Source: UBA3775 sp051877895 (GTDB taxonomy: Bacteria; Bacillota; Clostridia; Lachnospirales; Lachnospiraceae). From it: a stretch of DNA of 64,000 bases. A program made the translations under genes and the position numbers. The stretch is from NCBI GenBank assembly GCA_051877895.1, contig JBJEJI010000010.1:15419-79418 (forward strand), read 5' to 3'. Below, piece by piece: positions 54,486-63,724 of the stretch. The notes under the pieces are model-generated. The model saw only the letters and a list, made by a program, of their open reading frames with translations. It searched no databases and was not told the origin of the DNA. How positions within the stretch are numbered: position 1 is the stretch's first letter; the number at the start of each line of letters is the position of its first letter.

Positions 54486-54645
54486 AACCATCCTCCATAA
54501 ATTTCATTTCATGATGTGTTTATTTTTGACGGATAAAAGATAATTTATTCAATAAGCACTCTGGTAAATTTGGTATATTGCCCCATTCCGGAAATTGATT
54601 ATCAAAAAACAGCAAAGAAGTTTATAATTATTGGATTATATAGAC

Positions 54646-55299
54646 TTAGGCAGGTTTCATAGAAGTCCAACAACGTAAAACTCCATCCTGCTCGCTTATA
54701 GACATATCTCCATAACAAAAATGAAATTTTAAAAATTCAACAAACGGTGTTCCCGGCGGAAAATCCCACTGAACATCTGAATATTCCACACCTTTGACAG
54801 CCGGGATAAAGAATTTAACATCAGACTCTGATACAAGCAATTCCTCTATCCGGGCAACCGTCATTTTGCCATATGCACCTTTTTCTTCTCCATCATAAAA
54901 GATTATGTCAGTCCATTCTCCTCCAAAAGTATCTTTTGCATCATCCTTATCAATCAGTATAGCCACTGCCAGTTCTTTATCTGTTTGTCTCAGATATGAA
55001 TAGTAGGCAACGATTTTTCTGCCGGAATAATTATCATTCAACCCCCATTCAATGAATCGGTAGCTGTCGGCAAGCGCCATCAGTTCATCCGCCTGCTCGT
55101 CTGTAAGTTCAATGAGCTTTTCCGGGACAGGAGTCGGAGTGGGCATCTCTGTCACCCTGTCATCGGGTGCTTCAGTCACAGTCGCAACTACATTCAAATT
55201 TTGTGAATCCTCCTTGCCGGATTTTTCCTGATTATTACAGCCTGTAAGGATGGCTGCCGTGAATAGAATTATTAATGTCTTTTCAATTTTTGATTTCAT
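54646..55299 (-). CDS. Putative lipoprotein, function unknown
   Basis: 217 residues. Lipobox in LTGCNNQ (about residue 21), then a Thr/Pro linker (APDDRVTEMPTPTPVPEK), then a mixed soluble domain with WG, WTDIIFYDGEE and a cysteine pair near the end (FHFCYGDM, VLRCW). GGAG precedes the ATG at 55299. No recognised family; relatives may be secreted lipoproteins specific to Lachnospiraceae. Confidence 0.65.
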   Translation of the reverse strand: MKSKIEKTLIILFTAAILTGCNNQEKSGKEDSQNLNVVATVTEAPDDRVTEMPTPTPVPEKLIELTDEQADELMALADSYRFIEWGLNDNYSGRKIVAYYSYLRQTDKELAVAILIDKDDAKDTFGGEWTDIIFYDGEEKGAYGKMTVARIEELLVSESDVKFFIPAVKGVEYSDVQWDFPPGTPFVEFLKFHFCYGDMSISEQDGVLRCWTSMKPA

Positions 55300-55344
55300 C
55301 CCAAATTCTCCTTCACTGTTTCAATTGTCTCAAGATTGTTCTGG

Positions 55345-55362
55345 TATAATTTGTTCGAACAA
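55345..55362 (+). promoter_or_regulatory. Extended -10 and adjacent 12-bp palindrome without an obvious gene
   Basis: TGG-TATAAT (55345-55350) followed immediately by the perfect palindrome TTGTTCGAACAA (55351-55362). No convincing + strand gene follows before the terminator at 55499. The intergenic stretch 55300-55539 otherwise shows nothing I can name. Confidence 0.35.
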
Positions 55363-55498
55363 GTTCAACAGATGAGTAAGGCATATTGCAACCACCTAAT
55401 ACAGAATCCGAACTTAATGTTACAACAAGTTGTAATCAAAACACTTCCAAATCAACTGTTATACTTCGCTCATTGTGGAACGTCCTTTGTGGCAAGTT

Positions 55499-55527
55499 AA
55501 AAAAGGACCCATGTCGGATCCTTTTTA
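55499..55527 (-). terminator. Terminator after the 163-residue membrane protein gene
   Basis: Minus-strand stem AAAAGGATCC/GGGTCCTTTT (with one G-T pair), loop GACAT, then TTTTTT. Confidence 0.75.
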
Positions 55528-55539
55528 TTATTAATATAT

Positions 55540-56031
55540 TTATTTCTTATTTTTCTTTTTGGCTTTTTCATCAGCCATCTTTGCCGCTTCTTTTTTAGCT
55601 CTTTTGAAGAATCCTTTTTTCTTAGGTTCTTCCGCAGGCTTGGCTGAAGCTCTTAAGCCTTTAACTTCGATAATGTAGATTCCGTTTACCAGAGCCTTAA
55701 CCTCTTTTTTAAGAGGGATGTCATCGAAGATTTTTTCATCACACATAAGGTTCATAATCCTTGGACCAACCTTAGCTTTTACTACAGGCACTTTAGCGCC
55801 CCTCATATACTTCGGGGTCTGTTCCATAACAACCTGTGGGAACCCCGCCTCTTTCAATTTTAAATGTTTTTTGTCAATAACCAGCATTGATACCGACTGA
55901 GCATTAGCTCTGACATCTGGCATAGTGGCTTCCTGCTTCTTCTGAAGATGTCTGCCTACAAAGTAAAGTACAACCAGAGCCACCAGAATAACAGCGAGTA
56001 TAATTAATATAACAGTAAGAACCGGACCCAT
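55540..56031 (-). CDS. Single-span membrane protein with Lys-rich tail, unknown function
   Basis: 163 residues. N-terminal transmembrane segment (about 4-25), a ~100-residue soluble part (SMLVIDKKHLKLKEAGFP, KVGPRIMNLM), then a tail rich in Lys, Ala and Glu (PKKKGFFKRAKKEAAK and more). Not recognised; similar short proteins appear near lipid or cell-wall genes in Lachnospiraceae. AGGAG precedes the ATG. It lies 83 bases after plsC. Confidence 0.6.
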   Translation of the reverse strand: MGPVLTVILIILAVILVALVVLYFVGRHLQKKQEATMPDVRANAQSVSMLVIDKKHLKLKEAGFPQVVMEQTPKYMRGAKVPVVKAKVGPRIMNLMCDEKIFDDIPLKKEVKALVNGIYIIEVKGLRASAKPAEEPKKKGFFKRAKKEAAKMADEKAKKKNKK

Positions 56032-56114
56032 ATATGTATCTCCTAACTAAATTTTTCTTAAATATAATAGCAAAACAGAAATAAAAAAGCAATAAAAACA
56101 ACGGGATTTATTCA

Positions 56115-56846
56115 TTAATTATTTCTATTATACATTTCGCAGACCTGTTCGTAGGCCTTTGCAGGAATATTGCGAAATTCTTCTCTTGATAATCCTTCTG
56201 TGATAATTGGTTTTCCGAACTCAATAGTAAGCTTCTGCGACTTTATCTTCGGGAACTGGTTTTCAAACACCTCATCCGTATGACAAATGGCAACCGGAAT
56301 TACCGGGCAGCCTGTTCTCTCAGCAATTTTAAAGCTTCCGGATTTAAACTCAAGAACTCCCGGCTCACTGCTTCTGGTTCCTGCCGGCATAATAAAGATG
56401 GACCAGCCGTCTTCTACATGAGCAATGGCATCCTTAATGGACTGAAGTCCGGCCTTCGGATTGGAACGATCAATAAAGATGCAGTTTAATATCATCATCC
56501 ACCAATTGAGAAACGGTACTTTTTTTACCTCTTTTTTTGATACAAAACCTGTCAGATGAGTAACCGGAATGGACATATATGCCAGTGGAATATCAAAAAA
56601 ACTTCTGTGGTTGGCAGTAAACAGAACAGGTGTGTCCTTCGGAATATTTTCCCTGCCAATAACCTTACATTTACAACCGCTTGCAAACATAATAAACCGG
56701 AAACCGAATCCACAGACAATTGGCTGTCCTATTCTGGCCGCCAGCTTTGGATTAAACAATTTTACTACCAGTAAAATTAACATAAACGGCAATGTTATCA
56801 CAAAATAAATAATAAGAGCAAGTGCTACCAATATTAATCTGAACAT
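56115..56846 (-). CDS. plsC: 1-acyl-sn-glycerol-3-phosphate acyltransferase
   Basis: 243 residues. Acylates lysophosphatidic acid to phosphatidic acid at the inner membrane face. Two N-terminal membrane helices, the H-X4-D catalytic motif NHRSFFD, the PAGTRSSEPG motif that binds the glycerol phosphate, and a PVAICHT ending. 58 bases downstream of murI. Confidence 0.92.
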   Translation of the reverse strand: MFRLILVALALIIYFVITLPFMLILLVVKLFNPKLAARIGQPIVCGFGFRFIMFASGCKCKVIGRENIPKDTPVLFTANHRSFFDIPLAYMSIPVTHLTGFVSKKEVKKVPFLNWWMMILNCIFIDRSNPKAGLQSIKDAIAHVEDGWSIFIMPAGTRSSEPGVLEFKSGSFKIAERTGCPVIPVAICHTDEVFENQFPKIKSQKLTIEFGKPIITEGLSREEFRNIPAKAYEQVCEMYNRNN

Positions 56847-56904
56847 TTTTCATCCTTTCCGGCAATCTGTTTTTCAACAGACTGCAGTCCCCATTCCTGT
56901 TAAC

Positions 56905-57714
56905 CTAAAATGTTTTTATATTTACATCTTTAGTTTCAATAATTTCACAAGGTAAAATGGAATTTGCAAACTCCCTGAATTTCTCTGCGCCGTCGCTTAC
57001 ATAAAATACATGCTTCGGAACCTGCACTGTTTCATTCAGAATGTGATTTTCTTCCAATACCATTTTTAATTCTCTGGCAGATTCATATGCCGGATTAACC
57101 AGTGTAACCGAGCCGCCTGCCACTTTTCCGATAACCTTTCTGAGAAGTGGATAATGTGTGCACCCCAGAACTATGGTATCAATTTCTTTTCCCAGGAGTC
57201 CGCTCAGATACCTTTTTACAACTTCTTCAGTCAAAGGGTCATTTGCCCACCCTTCTTCCACCAAAGGCACAAAAAGAGGACATGCCTGACCAAAAACTTC
57301 CACTTTAGGATTCAATTCATGAAGAAATTCACTATAAATCCCACTTTTAATAGTTCCCTCGGTTCCTATTACACCAATTTTCCCATTTCGGGTGGTTTTT
57401 TCCGCTGTTTTTGCTCCCGGTTTCACCACTCCGATAATCGGCACCGGAATTTCATGGCGTATGGTTTCCAGAGCAAACGCACTGGCTGTATTGCAAGCCA
57501 CTACTATGGCCTTTACTCCTTTTGATAAAAGGAAACTTACAATCTGTCTGGAATATGCGGTAACTGTCTCTTTGGACTTGCTACCGTAAGGCACCCTTGC
57601 AGTGTCTCCGAAATATATAATCTGTTCATTTGGCAGCTGATTCATGATTTCTTTTGCAACAGTAAGACCGCCTACACCGGAATCAAACACGCCAATCGGC
57701 AAATTGCTTCCCAT
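56905..57714 (-). CDS. murI: Glutamate racemase
   Basis: 269 residues. Converts L- to D-glutamate for peptidoglycan. Motifs: FDSGVGGLTV, the catalytic Cys regions VACNTASAFA and LGCTHYPLL. The ATG at 57714 follows GGAGGG; an upstream in-frame ATG at 57741 is unlikely. It follows ddl by 40 bases, so ddl-murI-plsC probably form an operon. Confidence 0.95.
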   Translation of the reverse strand: MGSNLPIGVFDSGVGGLTVAKEIMNQLPNEQIIYFGDTARVPYGSKSKETVTAYSRQIVSFLLSKGVKAIVVACNTASAFALETIRHEIPVPIIGVVKPGAKTAEKTTRNGKIGVIGTEGTIKSGIYSEFLHELNPKVEVFGQACPLFVPLVEEGWANDPLTEEVVKRYLSGLLGKEIDTIVLGCTHYPLLRKVIGKVAGGSVTLVNPAYESARELKMVLEENHILNETVQVPKHVFYVSDGAEKFREFANSILPCEIIETKDVNIKTF

Positions 57715-57754
57715 TATTCCCTCCACAACAAGATATTGCAACGAATAGTTTTAA

Positions 57755-58804
57755 TTATTTTCTTTCATAACTGAGTTCAATCAGCTTTGCCACCAGTTCT
57801 TTCACCGGAATTCCTGCTGCATTGAAAAGCATAGGATACATACTGATTGCTGTAAATCCGGGAAGTGTATTAATTTCATTAAATACTACCTGATTGGTGT
57901 CTTTTTCAAGGAAAAAGTCTACTCTTGCAAGTCCAAAACCATCCACTGCACGGAATATGGCAGCTGCATCACTTCTGATTTCCTCGGTTTTTCCTTCAGG
58001 GAGCTCAGGCCCGATAACGGTTTTTGACTCTTCATTGTTGTACTTTGCATCGTAGCTGTAGAATTCATCAGCAGCAACAACCTCTCCCACACCGGAAGGA
58101 ACTGTTTCAATTCCACCGAGAACACCACATTCCAGCTCACGACCAACAATTGTTTCTTCTACAAGAATTTTACGGTCATGTTCTGATGCCAGAGTAAGTG
58201 CATTTTTCAGTTCTGCTCTGTCATGAGCCTTGCTGACACCTTTGCTGGAGCCGGCATTGGAAGGCTTAACAAAGACAGGATAATCAAGATTTTTCTCTAT
58301 ACGGCAAATAACACCTTCCATATCTGCAAGCTGCTCACTATAAACCGGAACATACTGTGCCTGGCGAATTCCCAGTGTATCAACTATTATCTTTGTATAG
58401 AATTTATCCATGGAAACTGCACTTGCCAGCACACCACATCCAACATAAGGAATATTTGCCAGTTCAAAAAGTCCCTGAACAGTTCCGTCTTCTCCATAAA
58501 GTCCGTGGAGAACAGGGAAAATACAGTCAATGTAAACTGTTTCACTGCCGGTTTCAGAATCGATTATGATTCCATGCAATGATGCATCCGGGCTGATAAC
58601 AGCACTCTTTTTTGACGCTTCCCATGAACCATCGCTAACTGCCTGTAAATCATCTGCAAGCAGCCATCTGCCGTCCTTTGTGATTCCAATAAGGTACAGG
58701 TTGTATTCCGTTGTATCTATGTTTTTAATAATTGTCTGTGCAGAAACGCAGGACACCTCGTGCTCTGAAGACTGTCCGCCAAATAAAACCACAAGATTTT
58801 TCAT
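57755..58804 (-). CDS. ddl: D-alanine--D-alanine ligase
   Basis: 349 residues. Forms D-Ala-D-Ala for the UDP-muramyl pentapeptide. ATP-grasp features: VLFGGQSSEHEVS, GLYGEDGTVQGL, VKPSNAGSSKGVSKA, EINTLPGFTAISMYP. The omega-loop region (EFYSYDAKY) has Tyr, typical of D-Ala-D-Ala rather than D-Ala-D-Lac ligases, but this is a weak test. The ATG at 58804 follows GGAGG. Confidence 0.93.
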   Translation of the reverse strand: MKNLVVLFGGQSSEHEVSCVSAQTIIKNIDTTEYNLYLIGITKDGRWLLADDLQAVSDGSWEASKKSAVISPDASLHGIIIDSETGSETVYIDCIFPVLHGLYGEDGTVQGLFELANIPYVGCGVLASAVSMDKFYTKIIVDTLGIRQAQYVPVYSEQLADMEGVICRIEKNLDYPVFVKPSNAGSSKGVSKAHDRAELKNALTLASEHDRKILVEETIVGRELECGVLGGIETVPSGVGEVVAADEFYSYDAKYNNEESKTVIGPELPEGKTEEIRSDAAAIFRAVDGFGLARVDFFLEKDTNQVVFNEINTLPGFTAISMYPMLFNAAGIPVKELVAKLIELSYERK

Positions 58805-58878
58805 CTTCAAATCCTCCATACCCGACTACGGGTTTCCGGGCAGGCTGCAAATCACAGCCGGTTTTAGACCCGTTCTCT

Positions 58879-58907
58879 ATTTTAAACAACTTTTATGTGT
58901 TCGTCAA
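58879..58907 (-). promoter_or_regulatory. ddl promoter
   Basis: Minus strand TTGACG (58902-58907), 17-base spacer, TAAAAT (58879-58884). Confidence 0.6.
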
Positions 58908-59052
58908 TATCAGTTATTAATCTTTCATGTCCACGTCAACTATAGCATTTACAAATATTGGCAGTTGGTGGTAGAATACTTAAAATACAAAGTATAAACA
59001 CCTGAAATATGGCAATACTCTGCTTACAAAATCAAAGTAAGGAGAATATGCC

Positions 59053-59838
59053 ATGACAATGTATCGACAGTCTAAAGAAGCCGCTTTAATATATGCCAAT
59101 TCCGAAGAAGAGTTACATAAGCTTAAACGCGACAAACGGCTTTTTACTATTTTATGCATTATTGCCTTTATCCTTGCAATTCTTGCAGGAATTACACTTT
59201 TAGGAGTGCTTGATATTATTAACACCACCGAAGGGGACAACACTCCAAAGCTTTCATCCGCCCTTATGAGCGGTGACGGCACGGGAAACGACGAGGGTCT
59301 TTCCGAAAGATTAAGCGAGAAGCTGTTGAGGATGCACATTATTGCAAATTCCGATAGCAATGCAGACCAGGAAGTAAAACTGCAGGTTCGAAACGCAGTT
59401 GTTACCTGGCTTTCAGAAAACATGGATTGTGCCGTAAGCAAAGCCGAGGCTATGGCTTTTATTTCCCAACACACCTCGGACATTACATGGATTGCTAATC
59501 AGGTACTCATGGAGCATGGCTATGATTACAAGGCACAGGTCAGTTTAGGGGTTTCCCATTTTCCGGGAAAGGTATATGGTGATTTTTATCTGCCTGCCGG
59601 CGATTATGATGCACTGAAAATTGTTCTCGGAGAGGGACAGGGACATAACTGGTGGTGTATTGCATTTCCGGTGCTCTGTCTTTTCGGCAATGCGGAATAT
59701 GAGGACCAGTCGGGAAAACGAGAAGAATATCCCCTGTTTGAGGTAGTTCTCGACGAAGAAGAATATGAAGAAATTCAGGTAGAAAACGTAAGAATAGAAT
59801 TTAAATGCAAATGGCTGGCGGACTGGTGGCCGTTTTAA
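59053..59838 (+). CDS. spoIIR: Stage II sporulation protein R
   Basis: 261 residues. One N-terminal membrane helix (about 34-55), an acidic linker, then the SpoIIR domain: LRMHIIANSDSNADQ, QVRNAVVTWL and the GEGQGHNWWCIAFPVLC motif. SpoIIR is made in the forespore and triggers SpoIIGA to process pro-sigma-E in the mother cell. The ATG at 59053 follows GGAG. A sigma-A-like TTTACA-18-TAGAAT lies upstream; a forespore sigma-F promoter was not resolved. Confidence 0.92.
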   Translation: MTMYRQSKEAALIYANSEEELHKLKRDKRLFTILCIIAFILAILAGITLLGVLDIINTTEGDNTPKLSSALMSGDGTGNDEGLSERLSEKLLRMHIIANSDSNADQEVKLQVRNAVVTWLSENMDCAVSKAEAMAFISQHTSDITWIANQVLMEHGYDYKAQVSLGVSHFPGKVYGDFYLPAGDYDALKIVLGEGQGHNWWCIAFPVLCLFGNAEYEDQSGKREEYPLFEVVLDEEEYEEIQVENVRIEFKCKWLADWWPF

Positions 59839-59875
59839 GAAAACATAGTGGATAAATACCATTAACGGAGGATTT

Positions 59876-60742
59876 ATGAAAGAAATAGAAGTACGGGCAT
59901 ATGCCAAAATCAATCTTGTACTTGATGTAACCGGCGAAAGGCCTAACGGTTATCATGAGGTTCGCATGATTATGCAAAACATCAATCTTTATGACAGACT
60001 GACACTGAAGCAGATTGTAAAAAACGAAGTAATCCTTTCAGCAGGTACAGCACCTGTTCCTGTCGGAAACGATAATCTGATTTGCAAGGCATGCAACATT
60101 TTCTTTGAGGAAACCGGCATATCCTCCGGTGTTTTCATTAATCTGGACAAAAGAATTCCTGTTGCTGCAGGAATGGCCGGAGGCAGTGCTGATGCCGCCG
60201 CCGCCCTTCAGGGATTAAATGAACTTTTTGATACCGGGCTGAGCATAGAACAGCTCTGTGAAATGGGTGTAAAGCTGGGGGCAGATGTTCCCTTCTGCAT
60301 TATGGGCGGAACCGTACTGGCCGAAGGTATCGGCGAAGTCCTGACACCTCTTTCTCCTGCACCTGACTGCCACCTGCTAATTGTAAAACCTCCTGTGGGA
60401 ATATCTACAAAGCTTGTATATGATAAGCTGGCACCGGCAGATATGCTCGACCATCCTGATACAGATGCAATGCTTGTTGCCATTAAAAATGGAAGCATTA
60501 AAGATGTTGCAGCCAATCTGGGTAATGTATTGGAAAGTGTTACAATCAGGGAACTGCCTTTTATTGATGACATAAAGAAAGAAATGGTAGAAATGGGTGC
60601 GCTTGGTGCACTAATGAGCGGCTCCGGAACCACCGTATTCGGAATTTTTGACTCCAAGCCGAAGGCAGAAGCCGCTTTTTATAAATTCAAAGCCGGAGAG
60701 TACGGAAAGCAGACCTATCTGACAGGATTTATCAATCCGTAA
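59876..60742 (+). CDS. ispE: 4-diphosphocytidyl-2-C-methyl-D-erythritol kinase
   Basis: 288 residues. Phosphorylates CDP-ME in the MEP isoprenoid pathway. GHMP-kinase motifs: RAYAKINLVLDV, the ATP loop PVAAGMAGGSADAAAAL, and GALMSGSGTTVFGIF. The ATG follows GGAGG. It begins 37 bases after spoIIR and may be co-transcribed. The opposing histidine kinase ends 41 bases downstream. Confidence 0.95.
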   Translation: MKEIEVRAYAKINLVLDVTGERPNGYHEVRMIMQNINLYDRLTLKQIVKNEVILSAGTAPVPVGNDNLICKACNIFFEETGISSGVFINLDKRIPVAAGMAGGSADAAAALQGLNELFDTGLSIEQLCEMGVKLGADVPFCIMGGTVLAEGIGEVLTPLSPAPDCHLLIVKPPVGISTKLVYDKLAPADMLDHPDTDAMLVAIKNGSIKDVAANLGNVLESVTIRELPFIDDIKKEMVEMGALGALMSGSGTTVFGIFDSKPKAEAAFYKFKAGEYGKQTYLTGFINP

Positions 60743-60783
60743 CAAAAAAATAATAACCATTTATAATTATGTAAAATAATGAA

Positions 60784-62049
60784 TTAACATGCCTGTTGAA
60801 GGGGACTTAACTTCACCGTAAAACGGGTTCCGATGTCCTCCATGCTGACAACTTCGATTGTTCCGTGATGGCGGTCAATAATCCACTTTGCAATTGAAAG
60901 TCCAAGTCCGCTTCCGCCGGTTTTGGAATTTCTTGCAGTGTCAGAACGATAGAAACGTTCAAAAATGTGCTGAACATCATTGCGGCTCATGCCGATTCCG
61001 TTATCCTGAACGGATACATAAGGGTGAAAATCATTGGTCATGCCTACTCTCAAGGTAATTTTGTCCCCTTCATCCGTGTATTTTGCAGCATTATCAATAA
61101 GAATCCTTACTGACTGCTTTAGCATGGAAACATCTCCATATGCCAGAATGTCTCCGGCACCGGAGAGAAACTTATAGCGATGCTTCACATCAATCATTAC
61201 AGATTCATCATAAACTTCTTTCATCATTTCAGTCAGAGAAAATTTTTCAAAAATCATCTGCTGTCTTCCGCTGTCACCCCTTGCCAGGAACAAAAGCTGC
61301 TCAACCAGCTTATTCATGTGATCTGATTCATGCTTTATGGCAGCAATTGCCTCCTCTAAAACCTGCTTATCCTCTTTTCCCCAACGATCAAGCATGTCTG
61401 CATATCCCTTGATAACCGCAATCGGAGTCCGCAGTTCATGGGATGCATCGGAAACAAAACGCCCCTGCTGACGATAGGCCTCACGCATCCGATCCAGCAG
61501 ATTGTTCAAGGCCATTTCAATCCCCTGCAAATCCCTGTCATTGGTAACCACATGGTCGGTAGGAGAATCCGGGCTGACATGCTCAATGGCATATGCAAGG
61601 TTCTGGAATTTATCCGCTTCCATTGCCATGTTGGATATGTTTTCTGCATTTTCAGCAATAACAGACAGAGGACGCAGCTTTCCTTTTACGCGGAAATAAT
61701 CAAAAGCCAGAGCAGTAAGCAGGGATATTCCCTGAACCGCCAACAGAATTATGGAGCATTTTCGTACAATATCCACCAGAAGAGTTATATCCCTGACTAT
61801 TGGCTGTTCCGGATGTACCGGGGTCATAGTAAAAAGCACTGATTGATCAACCATTTTTATTGCAAGTGAAATATCTTTTGAAACCTTTCCGAAACAGGTC
61901 ATTTCCTCATAATAAAGAAAGCCCCCCACAAGAAAACCGGCAATCAATATATCCATCCAGAAAAATGCGGAAAACATACGGGAAACCAGCATACGGTAAA
62001 GCTTTCCTGCAATGGATGAACTTTTTGTTTTTGCCTCACTGGTTTTCAT
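60784..62049 (-). CDS. Sensor histidine kinase
   Basis: 421 residues. Two membrane helices (about 29-50 and 90-110) enclose a ~45-residue outer loop, too short for a large sensor domain. Then HAMP-like linker, HisKA box FVSDASHELRTPIAVIKGYADML (phospho-His) and the HATPase motifs NAAKYT, DNGIGM, GGSGLGLSI. It responds to an envelope signal; the cognate response regulator is 13 bases upstream. Confidence 0.92.
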   Translation of the reverse strand: MKTSEAKTKSSSIAGKLYRMLVSRMFSAFFWMDILIAGFLVGGFLYYEEMTCFGKVSKDISLAIKMVDQSVLFTMTPVHPEQPIVRDITLLVDIVRKCSIILLAVQGISLLTALAFDYFRVKGKLRPLSVIAENAENISNMAMEADKFQNLAYAIEHVSPDSPTDHVVTNDRDLQGIEMALNNLLDRMREAYRQQGRFVSDASHELRTPIAVIKGYADMLDRWGKEDKQVLEEAIAAIKHESDHMNKLVEQLLFLARGDSGRQQMIFEKFSLTEMMKEVYDESVMIDVKHRYKFLSGAGDILAYGDVSMLKQSVRILIDNAAKYTDEGDKITLRVGMTNDFHPYVSVQDNGIGMSRNDVQHIFERFYRSDTARNSKTGGSGLGLSIAKWIIDRHHGTIEVVSMEDIGTRFTVKLSPLQQAC

Positions 62050-62062
62050 GGCTTCTCCCTTC

Positions 62063-62743
62063 TTACTCGGATTTAATTACATAACCCACTCCTCTTACAG
62101 TGTGAATCATTGTTACGCCGAAGCGCTCATCAATTTTATTTCTCAGATAGCGTATATAAACATCCACAATATTGGTTTCACCCACATACTCATAGCCGCA
62201 GACCTTTTGCAGCAGCGTGTCTCTCGAAAGCACAATATTACGATTTTCCAACAACACATGCAGAAACTCGAACTCCCTGTGGGAGAGTTCGAGTGAAATT
62301 CCATCATAGCTTACAGAATATGCAGGCACATCCATAACAAGCCTGCCCCATGTAAGAAGCTGCTTGTTCTGCCTGTTGTCCGGCCCGTGCTTTTTCAATG
62401 CAACCCGGATTCGGGCCAGAAGTTCCTCAATGGCAAAAGGCTTGGTTATATAATCATCCGCACCGGAATCAAGACCTGAAACCTTGTCCATTACGGAGTC
62501 TCTTGCGGTCAGCATGATAACAGGAACATCCGAGGTCTTTCTCAACCGCCTTAAAACCTCAATTCCATTTAACTCCGGCAGCATGACATCTAACAGAACA
62601 ATATCAAAGCCACCGCTTTCTGCCATGGAGAGACCACTTCTTCCGTCTGCTGCCTTTTCCGTTTCATAACCCTCATGTTTCAGTTCCAGTTCTACAAAAC
62701 GGGCTATCTTTTCCTCATCTTCAATTATCAGCACTTTCGCCAT
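62063..62743 (-). CDS. OmpR-family response regulator
   Basis: 226 residues. Receiver domain with acidic pair DEE near residue 8, phospho-Asp in VLLDVML (about residue 51), Thr/Lys (LTARD, TKPFA). C-terminal winged helix (LELSHREFEFLHVLLEN, IVDVYIRYLRNKI, IHTVRGVGYV). The ATG at 62743 follows GGAG. It pairs with the histidine kinase. Direct repeats upstream of the DUF4342 gene are its probable binding sites. Confidence 0.93.
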   Translation of the reverse strand: MAKVLIIEDEEKIARFVELELKHEGYETEKAADGRSGLSMAESGGFDIVLLDVMLPELNGIEVLRRLRKTSDVPVIMLTARDSVMDKVSGLDSGADDYITKPFAIEELLARIRVALKKHGPDNRQNKQLLTWGRLVMDVPAYSVSYDGISLELSHREFEFLHVLLENRNIVLSRDTLLQKVCGYEYVGETNIVDVYIRYLRNKIDERFGVTMIHTVRGVGYVIKSE

Positions 62744-62785
62744 TTGCAAATCTCCTCAATCTGCTCTGTATAATTATTTGTCCGC

Positions 62786-63394
62786 TTAACGTCCGCTGTC
62801 GTTGTTGTCAGCTTCTCCGTTGTAACCGCGCTTGAAATCTTCTTTTACGGAATTACATGCTTCTGATGCTTTGTTCAATGCGTGGTTTGCAGTACTGTCC
62901 TTCTTACAGTTGGGTCCGCGGAACTCGTAACGGCATCCAAGGAACAGGAATACTACCAGCAGTGCAAGCATAAACCAGAAAAACGGAATAAATAAAACAA
63001 TCAGAACGGTAATCGGGATGCTGAATACACAGTTTCCGTCTTTGTAGATATCCAGATAATTTACCATTCCTTTTCTTATCCAGCCTCCAATGGTGCGGAG
63101 CACTTTTCCGATACCGGAAGCAAAAGAATTGCCTTTGTTCTGATTACTATTTGCATAACCTGCTGCTGCATTTCCGCTGCCGCAGGATGTAAAGCCTGTC
63201 CCGCCACAGTTGCCGTCAGTACTGCTTCCTTCCGTACTTCCGAAGCCAGCCATTGGGTTTACCTTTCCGAGAGCATCCAGATACATTGCTGCATCCAGAA
63301 TGTCATCATTGCAGGCATTCATTGCCTTTTCTACATCCTGACGGCTTGCGCCGGTCTTGTTCATCAGTTTTAATATTTTTTCTTCTCTTTCCAT
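62786..63394 (-). CDS. DUF4342 membrane protein with UBA-like N-terminus
   Basis: 202 residues. The first ~40 residues match the UBA-like DUF4342 motif (EKILKLMNKTGASRQDVEKAMNACNDDILDAAMYL in parts). A Gly/Ser/Asn-rich linker with Cys follows, then DUF4342 core (GKVLRTIGGWIRKGMVNYLDIYKDG), a hydrophobic hairpin (about 125-155), and an N/K-rich tail. Function unknown; in Lachnospiraceae it often sits with two-component genes, as here. The operon order is DUF4342, response regulator, kinase, suggesting autoregulation. Confidence 0.82.
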   Translation of the reverse strand: MEREEKILKLMNKTGASRQDVEKAMNACNDDILDAAMYLDALGKVNPMAGFGSTEGSSTDGNCGGTGFTSCGSGNAAAGYANSNQNKGNSFASGIGKVLRTIGGWIRKGMVNYLDIYKDGNCVFSIPITVLIVLFIPFFWFMLALLVVFLFLGCRYEFRGPNCKKDSTANHALNKASEACNSVKEDFKRGYNGEADNNDSGR

Positions 63395-63426
63395 ATTAAA
63401 AGCTTCCTTTCGTTTGTGATGAGCTT

Positions 63427-63505
63427 ATAATACTCCCTGAAAATGAAAGTAAAAGGTAAGAAAGATTAAAATCAGATTAAAAATTCCAATAAAAGGATTA
63501 AAATC
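63427..63505 (-). promoter_or_regulatory. Promoter with three direct repeats for an OmpR-type regulator
   Basis: Three GATTAAAAT-type repeats at 63464, 63475 and 63496 (starts 11 and 21 bases apart, one and two helical turns) lie just upstream of a promoter with a weak -35 (CTTTTA, 63450-63455) and -10 TATTAT (63427-63432). This is the usual arrangement of an OmpR/PhoB-type activated promoter. Confidence 0.65.
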
Positions 63506-63600
63506 ATGTACTAAAGTCGATTTTATCATCTTTTTGCAAGGCATACAACAATAAGTTTCCCCATTGGGCAAAAACACAACAGAGGGATTCCCCGGACATA

Positions 63601-63637
63601 AAAAGACAGCGGGAAAACCCGGGGCTTCCCGCCGTCT
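63601..63637 (-). terminator. Terminator of the DUF3794/LysM gene
   Basis: Minus-strand stem AGACGGCGGGAA / TTCCCGCTGTCT (a G-T pair included) with a ten-base loop, then TTTTTAT. Confidence 0.8.
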
Positions 63638-63724
63638 GAATTTGTTTTTCTAATTCAGATTTCTATATTAACCTGCAAAAGCAATTTTGTAACTCAGCCA
63701 CCAAAATACGATATTGTCCCCTCT

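Noticed and set aside
55386..55598. 70-residue + strand frame in the 55.3-55.6 kb gap
   Set aside because: No ribosome binding site, and it overlaps the terminator and opposing gene.
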